From Trematomus loennbergii (Eukaryota > Chordata > Actinopteri > Perciformes > Nototheniidae), in the NCBI GenBank assembly GCA_012861695.1, contig JAAOOA010000186.1, positions 890,392 to 954,391 of the forward strand: a DNA stretch of 64,000 bases. Direction: 5' to 3'. The notes beneath the pieces are model-generated. The model had not been told where the DNA came from and did not search any database. It saw nothing but the letters and a program-made list of their open reading frames with translations. The position numbers and the translations under genes were made by a program. Every line of letters starts with the position of its first letter. The first letter of the stretch is position 1. This document shows, piece after piece, positions 56,541-64,000 of the stretch.

Positions 56541-57305
56541 TTAGTCCCTCAATTGTCCTGCTAATACCCCCTTTGGCCTGTGGTTTAACAGGGTACTGAA
56601 CAGTCTTATAGGTATAGAGCTGCTCACCTCAAATGTTATTGATGCAGCCTTTGAGCAGAAACCTACGTCATGAGAGTCAGCTGACCACAGGTCAGGCGGG
56701 AGGTCACGCAACATATCCTCAGTGAATGCATGGTCAGTTTTCTCCCTACCATGAAACCTATCCACTTCGTGTCTCTCCATTGAGAGACATTCTTGAGTGC
56801 AGATTTTTAGAGCATATGCGTTTGTGTGAGGGAGAGTATGTGAGTGCTGCTATCTGAGTTGGTTCCCAATCTTTAACTTCTAGCAGTGTTTTTACCATGG
56901 GACCAAGTTCTTTGCTTCATAGCCCTTTCTGAGAGCTAATGAAATATGTGGTGTAGCTTCAGCTGTCATACGGTACCAAAATAGTTGTTCATCAGTGAGG
57001 TCAACAGACGCAGCCACCCCCGCTTCTCCCACAAATAAATTGGTTGTGGTTACTTTCCAAACGGACATAGACACCTCTTGGTCATACGCATAGTCATAAC
57101 TTTGGTCGTCTTGTCTGTCATAATTTAGCGTCAGATGGGGAGGATCTGGAGGGGAACCATAAGGCCTGAGGAGGTTAATCCACGGCTTCCATTGTTGAAA
57201 AATGGAAAACAGTCCTGGTGTATTATCTTGGGGCCGATCGAGCAACCCCCAGAATATAGTGGCATACTGAATTGCTCCTGCTTCAGTGGATTGGGCCAAC
57301 ATCAT
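56541..57305 (-). pseudogene. ERV pol segment between protease and RT
   Basis: The 56892-57305 frame (137 codons) contains DEQLFWYRMTAEATPHISLA. The 56541-56780 frame contains DLPPDLWSADSHDVGFCSKA and leads to the RT fingers. I recognise no domain here. It is longer than the short protease-RT joint of mammalian gammaretroviruses. Confidence 0.6.
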
Positions 57306-57370
57306 TTGAGAACCTGACTCTATGTTGAATAATGAACAATTGAGACGAGTGCCATCTGGGAACGATATTA

Positions 57371-57688
57371 TTAGTCCATCGGGGGAACAGAGGATGGAGG
57401 CATTAGCTTTGACAAGAACATCCCTCCCATTAGGTTAGCCGGGCTTTGGGGTGCCAGAATGTACTGATGGAAAAATATCTGGCCTGCTATTCTGGTGTTT
57501 AATGGCGTAGTGAGCGGTACTTGCTCTATTTTTCCCGAAAACCCTATGACTGAGACTGTATTTCTTGAAATGCACGTGTTGAAGTTGGGGGAGTTGATAG
57601 TTGAATATCTAGCTCCTGAATCAACAAGGAATGGTAGCTCCGAGTTTCTACAGTCATGTCCATGTACGGATCCGCTAAGCCCATACAT
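57371..57688 (-). pseudogene. ERV aspartic protease
   Basis: The motif PFLVDSGARYSTI has the catalytic DSG. The C-terminal GGMFLSKL fits a retroviral protease flap/end region. Its frame is one base off the end of gag, so a frame change is required. Confidence 0.8.
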
Positions 57689-57708
57689 TCAGAGTTCTCT
57701 GGGCGACC

Positions 57709-60197
57709 TCATTGTGGTAGGTCATATTCTTGTTCGTTCTGGACAAACTGGCCATAGGGGGCGGCCATCGCGTTTGGTGCAATGTGACCTTGGTCTTGAT
57801 GTTGGGCCTGTGGGCTGCCTGCTGGTGCTTCTGGAAATGTTGCATTTCTTGTCGGTTCCCTTGTCCACGCCCTCTCGGTGCCCCTTTTCCCCGCCCTCTC
57901 TGGGGGGTCCCAGTGGGCACTGCGGTACCAGTGGTCGGCCTGTCCACAGGTGAAACACACCTCTTCTGATTCCCTCCTGCAGCTGTTTCAAACCCTCCTC
58001 TACCTCCAGTTTTGCCTCTAAACCCGCCCCTCTGTTGCTGAAAACCATTGTTGTAGTCATATTGGGCCTGGTTATATGACTGACCTGGGTGGGGAAAACC
58101 CCCTTGTGGGTTTTGCGGCCCCTGTGCCTGCCCTGCTGGCGCCACTGGATGAACAATCAGCTGTTTGAGACCCTTTTTCTCATTTTGGATTGTTTTACGG
58201 GCTATATCTAACTGAGTACGGAGTAGTTGCACTCTCAACTCTTCTTCCTCGGTTTTATTCTTTTTGAGCTGTTTGTTAAATTTGCCTAAATGATGGGCCA
58301 AATGACGCTCCCATGTCTGTGTGTTTATGTGATCTATTTCTGGGTTGTCTTCCATAAGAGTTTTAATCTCGGCAGGTATTGCTGCCATTATTGCTTTACG
58401 GAACATCTGTTTATGTTGGTCATTATTATCGGGATTACAGTCAGTAGCCGCTGTGTATTCTTGGCGTGACCTGAGCAACATGGTTGCGGCGGCCTCTCCG
58501 GTGTAAATGTGAAGGACAGTGAACCGTAACCTCCCCCTGTCTGTGGGAAATGCTCTCTCATTGCTTTGCTCACCAAGCTGTGTATGTTATTGGAAGAGAA
58601 AGGCCTGTTATCATTCATTGCTTCTGTTCCTGCTCTTTTCTCAACTCTTTCTACCTCATAGTGGGAAGTCTGTTGTGCTAATACTCTCCTGAAATCTCCA
58701 AGGCAGATTGTTTGTCCTACTGACATATCAGCAAACCTACTCATCCAATGTCTCCCTCCCTCAGTAGGTAGGGGCATTTTATCCACTATAGCATGTATGT
58801 CTCCCAGTGTGAAAGGGTGGTAAGCGATATTCCCACTAGGGAGAACCACTAAAGGCGCCTGTAATGCTGGGCACATAAAGGCATGAGACGTGGGGTTTTC
58901 TGAGGTGTGTTGGGATCTTAACATCATACGGGGGAGTCCAAGCACCTGTTCTTCAGGCATTTCAGTGATTGTTCCTGTCAGAGATATATTTTTAACCTTG
59001 CCCTACTCTTTCTGCTGTGGTTCTCTTCCTGTTCTTTAATCCTTGCTGAACATGTTCCTGATAGCTATGTCTGTGTGCTTTGTCTTCTTCTTCTTCAGAG
59101 TAACACTTTTCTCTTTCATCTCCAGCTGCTCCTCTTTCACTGACTGGGAAATAGGGTCTGGGCTTCTCTGCCTCTGAAAGGGTCACCTGACCCCTCCTCC
59201 TCAGAGCATCTGTCTTCTGTTCTTCCTGACTGTCTGTTTTATCATACACTCCTCTTACTTACTGGCTTTCTCACATCATCCTCCATTCCTTCACAGGCTG
59301 TCATATAATTTATTGCTCCAGTGTCCCTAGCCCTCTGCTGCTTACTTCCCCATGCTGTTCCTCTCTCTCCCTCTTATTAAGGTTCTGCCATGAATATTTC
59401 TTCCTCTGTGGGTTACTTGGTCTTTGTGTTTTTCCAGTATGGAAATAAACTGCTCCCTCCGCTCTATTTCTTTGGTCTGATGGGCTGTGTTGTTGTCTTT
59501 TATACCCCCCACCTGAGGCAGAGCTAATCTTATCTTTTGGTCTTGTCTTTGGGGCGGGAGTGTTCCTTAAAGGAGTCAATGCTACATTTCCCACTATTTT
59601 AAAATTTCCCCCTCTTACTGTAGCTATGTCTTGTTCTGGATCGGAGGGTGTGTCTGACATGATCATTTGTAAATTAGACACGGTGGAGCGCTTGGGGTAG
59701 GGAGAAAATAAGGGGGGGGTTGCGTGGGTAAATCATCTAAATTCGGGTAGATTAGGGGAGTTGAGATGGGAGCAGGCGCATCCCCTGTAGGTCCAGCTGG
59801 AGACCTCTCCTCTGATCTACCTTCTCCTCCCATTTACAGCTTGCTCCCTATATCTCCTTTATCAGAGACTGAGGTTTATTTTTTGTTACATCCTTAAAAT
59901 ATTCGAGGCGTTTAGCAATAAAGTCAAATATGTCTTTATCCGTAGGTGGAACTGTTGACACTGGTGTTTCTTTAATGTCCTGAGGGCACAGGAGAGTGCC
60001 AACGTCACTAGATGTTGAAACTCCCCTCCCTGTGTTTGGGCTGTTCTCACAATCTCAGGTTTTATTGCAGGGAGGAGAACAGCCGCTCCCTTTATGGCGA
60101 GCGCTGCGTTATGACAAATCCTCCTTAATTTATCTACCGTCTCTTTGTCTTTGTTTAGTGTCTTACGGCCAAAATATCCAGGCTTTTGCCCGTTCAT
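57709..60197 (-). pseudogene. ERV gag (matrix, capsid, nucleocapsid), frameshifted
   Basis: The matrix start MNGQKPGYFGRKTLNKDKET is at 60197. A basic Pro-rich region follows (59310-59681, 58992-59249). The capsid at 58388-58960 includes VVLPSGNIAYHPFTLGDIHA and MSVGQTICLGDFRRVLAQQ, gamma/epsilon-like. A coiled coil lies at about 58180-58290. The Gly/Gln/Arg-rich nucleocapsid holds one zinc knuckle, CFTCGQADHWYRSAH, lacking its last Cys. Gag ends EYDLPQ with TGA at 57709. Several frame breaks are present. Confidence 0.82.
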
Positions 60198-60239
60198 GTC
60201 TCCAAGTTTCTTACGAGCTGTCGCTCATATGTGTTTAGG

Positions 60240-61432
60240 GCTGAGCTTAAACTCCCAAAGTCTCATCTGATCCTACTCTGTCCTCTTTAATCATTTTATT
60301 TTTTAGGAATCTCAGATCTGCCCAGCCTTTTTCTTGTCTCTCTGTTTGATTCCGCTGAAAATCAATTTTTCCGTCTGTTCCCATTGCTCGCGGAAGCTTC
60401 CGGAAATTGGAGCTCCTATTTTATTTTTTCCAAAATCTCCTTCCATGATTGACCTCGTTTATATTATCTGACTTATGTTGATACGTGTTCGTTTGTATTT
60501 ATTTAATATACTGGGCAATTAGTGCTTTAATTCTAAATATTTAGTATTCAATTTTTCAGAATGTTGTAGCACTCCCTGTTCGCCACCAGAGAGCAGCAGC
60601 TAACCACGAATGAAGTTGCCTTCACTTGGCTTCATCAACTATTTGTCCCTTGTGTCAATTATGCTTCTATTTCAATTATTACACAGATTTGACGTAAAAA
60701 TCACACAGAGTTTTTCATATATTCACACAGTACAGTCAGGCAAATTGTTATTGTGCGATGTTTATTTCAACAGATAGCGTGACTTCCAGAAGTAGCTTCT
60801 ACAATCCCCTTACGGCGACTGCGACTTCTGGCCAGGAGTTATAAACTCAGTCAACAAAATCTCTTTATCGTCACGTTTAATGAGCCTGATCAACCCCACA
60901 ACAAGAGTTTTGATGAGATTGGTCGTTCCAAATAATTAGTTGGAGGTCGCGTCTCTCTTTCTTGTTTCACCCACCATATAACAATTACAGAAATTTATAC
61001 ATTTAAAGCACCACGAAAGGTAACCGCATTAATCAATCTTATCATGATCTGCGGGGAATTTAACCCTTCTGTTTTTTACATCTCCGTAGTCTTCGTATTT
61101 AGTGAGTGAAGGGCCGGGACTTTTTTACCCGCCTCTCTCAAACACTATCTTGCTCTAGGTCCAGGACTGAATACCCGACACTAAGCACTTAATCAAACTT
61201 TTCCAACTTGAATATGTATTGTATTTCCCACCGTGACTAAGAACAGTGAGAACGCTGCTGACAACTCTAAAGTTTTAGTATAATCAATCACAGATTTTTG
61301 ATAGTCAAAGCAGGTGTCTGCTCACCTTTTGTGTATAGCGCGCTTGCAGTTGTCAACAGTGTCTCTTTGTCCTCCCCCTGGACTGGATTCTGTCCCCTGG
61401 CTGTCGGTGTCCCTTTCTAGAGATCAGCTCAC
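60240..61432 (-). other. ERV leader, non-coding
   Basis: About 1.2 kb between the primer-binding site and the gag start, long for a retroviral leader. It would contain the packaging region. No protein is recognised. Confidence 0.6.
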
Positions 61433-61450
61433 AAACGTCGGGAGTCACCA
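61433..61450 (-). promoter_or_regulatory. ERV primer-binding site
   Basis: Two bases after the 5' LTR the minus strand reads TGGTGACTCCCGACGTTT. TGG is the complement of a tRNA CCA end. I cannot say which tRNA it matches. Confidence 0.75.
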
Positions 61451-61452
61451 TT

Positions 61453-62141
61453 TGTTGAGTAGAACACTTTTCTGGTGGCTGAATAGCCCCCCCTCTCCGC
61501 GCCGTTCGTTGAATGAGGCTGAAATCTCTATTAAAATAAGAAAGGAATTGAAAACACCGGAATCAAAAGTTATAACAATTTTCTGAGTTTACTGGTAGGA
61601 AATAGAACAATTATACAAGTTATACAGAGTACTCTGGACTTCAGGCTCGTGATGCGGTTTTACAGGTAGACAGACCAGCTTTCAGAAAAGAGAAGTATGG
61701 ACTCCAGGTTTATGATGCGGTTTACCGTCTTCTAGCACCAGCTTTCAACAAACCAGAAGCATTTTACACTCAAAAACATCAGTATTTCTATCTATCTTTG
61801 GGGCGGAGATGGGTCATCTCTCTGCCTTCCCATTTTTCTCCCAAGCGAATCAGAGAGCCCCTGGGGAGGAGCTATTTAGACTGCTAACCTCCCCCAAGTG
61901 TCCTGATTGGCTGGATTCGCTTCTGGCCGGGTTCAATCAGAGGTCTGCCCAGAGAGTGAGATCCCAAGCCACACTAGGTCAAAAGTCAATGTTTATCTTT
62001 ACCTTATCTTACTCTACATTCCTTTCCCAGGGGATATTTTCACCTAACCTTCCCTCCTTCCGACATTTAAACTCTTCTCCACTTATTTTACGATGTCTTT
62101 AACGACTTAGAACCAGCATCTGGCTCTTAGTGGTGATAAGG
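61453..62141 (-). repeat. ERV 5' LTR, U3 side truncated
   Basis: Nearly identical to 50663-51354 and then diverges after GGTGATAAGG. About 410 bp that the 3' LTR has are missing. Small differences between the LTRs include GTCGCGGAGATG/GGGGCGGAGATG and an extra TG or T in several places. Confidence 0.88.
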
Positions 62142-63375
62142 GAATGCTCTGGTTTTCGGACAAAATTAACATGGGATCACTCCCGTCACTGGACGTACTT
62201 CGTCTCACTGGAATAGTAACGGTCATAGTCAATATAAAATCGTCCCCATGTATCCGGCCAATGACGGGAGAGTTTTGAAAGAGACAAAACACTGTTCCAT
62301 ACATTTAAAAACACTTAAACAATTAAACAATGTTTACCCCAGGATTCAGGCATCTTCCCTGGCTTGTAAACTGCAGTTATGCGCCTTGGAGGTATTGCAC
62401 TATTTACAAAATGTATACCCAGGATTCTGGCCCCTTCCCTGGCTTGTAAACTGCAGTTGTAAAGTCTTGTTAGAAACTGGTGAATCTGTTTAAATGCAGG
62501 CAGCAGAGACACTGCTTTTAGCGGGGTCTCAGAGAGCCAGACACCCAGGGTACAGCACCTCGCTGTCTTACCCAGAAAACAGGGCACTGATCAGGGCTAA
62601 AGTAATGTTATAAACTGGTGAATCTGTTTAAATGCAGGAGACCTCCAGCAGAAGTCCCTAACAGTGGGTCTCTGGTTATTTCACAGCTCCAGGAGAGACC
62701 AGGGGAAAATCACCTGTCTGTGCCCGCTCACAGACCCCCAAAGTACGGACTCATGACCTCCAGCATGGCCTCCTAACAGTGGGACTGTATTTCAGACCTC
62801 CAGGGCGGAGACCGTGAAAATCACCTCTCTCTGCCCGCTCAAAGAGCACCGAAAGACGGACTAATTACCTCCAGCACCCTGGAGAGCTCCATTGTGAAAT
62901 ATTGCTACTAATCCATAACTTTTGATAACAAGCTCTGTTCGGTTCAGGCTTTTTCTCTACCCCCCCATTTACACGTACCCCGCATCCAACGGTACCATCG
63001 GCGAATCTCTAGGACCTCGGGGAGCGGAGTTACGGCAGAGGGTCAGATTCTGAAAATACGATTTGAGAAAACAGGGCTCTGATCGGGGCTAAAGTCTTGT
63101 TAGAAACTGGTGAATCTGTTTAAATGCAGGCAGCAGAGACACTGCTTTTAGCAGGGTCTCAGAGAGCCAGACACCCAGGGTACAGCACCTCGCTGTCTTA
63201 CCCAGAAAACAGGGCTCTGATCGGGGCTAAAGTCTTGTTAGAAACTGGTGAATCTGTTTAAATGCAGGAGACCTCCAGCAGAAGTCCCTAACAGTGGGAC
63301 TCTGGTTATTTCACAGCTCCAGCAGAGACCAGGGGAAAATCACCTCTCTGCCCGCTCACAGAGCCCGAAAGACGG
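62142..63375. repeat. Satellite-like DNA, diverged and higher-order units
   Basis: Contains two copies of CTTCCCTGGCTTGTAAACTG (about 62350 and 62440). TTAGAAACTGGTGAATCTGT occurs at about 62469, 63099 and 63238, with a variant at 62609. The GCAGCAGAGACACTGCTTTT block is at 62497 and 63128. GAAAACAGGGC-CTGATC-GGGGCTAAAGT recurs three times. Early, diverged forms of the 115-bp unit are at 62638-62880 and 63267-63375. No gene is supported. Confidence 0.85.
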
Positions 63376-63378
63376 ACA

Positions 63379-64000
63379 TGACCTCCAGGATGACTCCCTA
63401 ACAGTGGGACTCTGTGCATTTCACAGCTCCAGCAGAGACCAGGGGAAAATCACCTCTCTCTGCCCGCTCACAGAGCACCGAAAGACGGACTAAAGACCTC
63501 CAGGATGACTCCCTAACAGTGGGACTCTGTGCATTTCACAGCTCCAGCAGAGACCAGGGGAAAATCACCTCTCTCTGCCCGCTCACAGAGCACCGAAAGA
63601 CGGCTAAAGACCTCCAGGATGACTCCCTAACAGTGGGACTCTGTGCATTTCACAGCTCCAGCAGAGACCAGGGGAAAATCACCTCTCTCTGCCCGCTCAC
63701 AGAGCACCGAAAGACGGACTAAAGACCTCCAGGATGACTCCCTAACAGTGGGACTCTGTGCATTTCACAGCTCCAGCAGAGACCAGGGGAAAATCACCTC
63801 TCTCTGCCCGCTCACAGAGCACCGAAAGACGGACTAAAGACCTCCATGACTCCCTAACAGTGGGACTCTGTGCATTTCACAGCTCCAGCAGAGACCAGGG
63901 GAAAATCACCTCTCTCTGCCCGCTCACAGAGCACCGAAAGACGGGCTAAAGACCTCCAGGATGACTCCCTAACAGTGGGACTCTGTGCATTTCACAGCTC
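63379..64000. repeat. ~115-bp tandem repeat array, continues past window
   Basis: GACCTCCAGGATGACTCCCT starts at about 63380, 63495, 63609, 63724, 63839 (variant) and 63951, spacing 112-115 bp. Units share GTGGGACTCTGTGCATTTCA and GGGAAAATCACCTCTC. The unit is not a multiple of three, so the open frames crossing it are chance. Confidence 0.95.

Larger units (their letters stand above)
50663..62141 (-). mobile_element. Endogenous retrovirus, defective
   Basis: A provirus on the minus strand with order 5' LTR (partial, 61453-62141), primer-binding site, leader, gag, protease, RT/RNase H, integrase, env, polypurine tract, 3' LTR (50663-51765). The capsid style, an RT with QYVDD and the gene order resemble gamma/epsilon-type fish retroviruses. 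Gag, pol and env all contain frame breaks. The integrase lacks its core and env lacks the transmembrane part. It is a non-functional old copy. Confidence 0.88.

Noticed and set aside
63248..63949. Repeated ORFs of 63-102 codons
   Set aside because: They cross a 115-bp tandem repeat whose unit is not a multiple of three, so the frame shifts every unit.
63379..64000. CRISPR-like array
   Set aside because: Units are contiguous ~115-bp tandem repeats without variable spacers, in a vertebrate genome.

Overview
The window looks like teleost fish genomic DNA. The evidence is a FISNA-NACHT NLR (NLRC3-like) gene with 174-nt LRR exons, a 47-nt linker exon and a terminal B30.2 (PRY-SPRY) exon, set among fish-type mobile elements: L2/CR1-like and Tx1-like LINEs, a V-SINE-like SINE, several hAT elements, a solo LTR and an epsilon/gamma-like endogenous retrovirus. 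The species cannot be named from the sequence. Most of the window is mobile or repetitive DNA. The recognisable host coding sequence is the NLR gene, a decayed second NLR copy and one possible small two-exon gene.

Layout. 1-770 is an unrecognised minus-strand coding fragment running off the left edge. 900-1100 is CA/CT microsatellite. 1103-2340 is a 5'-truncated LINE (minus). 2563-23529 is NLR copy 1 (plus): FISNA-NACHT exon 3011-4791, five LRR exons between 4874 and 8046, linker exon 11923-11969 and B30.2 exon 19120-19698. It is interrupted by a 1,064-bp hAT (5808-6871), a 3'-truncated LINE (8337-11651) and a second hAT (12002-18983) that carries a nearly whole Tx1-like LINE inside its GA microsatellite. 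A (TCC)n tract follows the gene.

23530-38360 is mostly repeat-derived: a 2.55-kb element with TTAA-type ends (25109-27665), exons of a Kolobok-like transposase (28106-29749), a 5.4-kb inverted-repeat block with nested elements (30371-35731), a SINE, and a candidate small gene with a GC-box start (36430-37658). 38364-40341 holds N-terminal NLR exons (group-specific N-terminus and PYRIN-like), both frameshifted, with a solo LTR between them.

40771-49957 is NLR copy 2, a direct duplicate of 2563-23529. It has lost the NACHT and first four LRR exons in one 4.95-kb deletion with 4 bp of microhomology, and its last LRR exon and B30.2 exon are broken. Comparing the two copies gives empty sites for several insertions: the Tx1 LINE and a 389-bp MITE are only in copy 1; an 893-bp Harbinger-like element, a 167-bp insert and a second copy of the 1.06-kb hAT are only in copy 2.

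50663-62141 is a defective endogenous retrovirus (minus), with gag, protease, RT/RNase H, an integrase lacking its catalytic core, an env lacking the transmembrane part, one long LTR and one truncated LTR. 62142-64000 is satellite-like DNA with a ~115-bp tandem array continuing past the right edge.

Function. Copy 1 could encode a cytoplasmic NLR immune sensor, but an LRR exon with a missing base and a microsatellite frameshift in the SPRY exon make an intact product doubtful unless the LRR exon is skipped and the SPRY tract differs between alleles. Copy 2 is a pseudogene.
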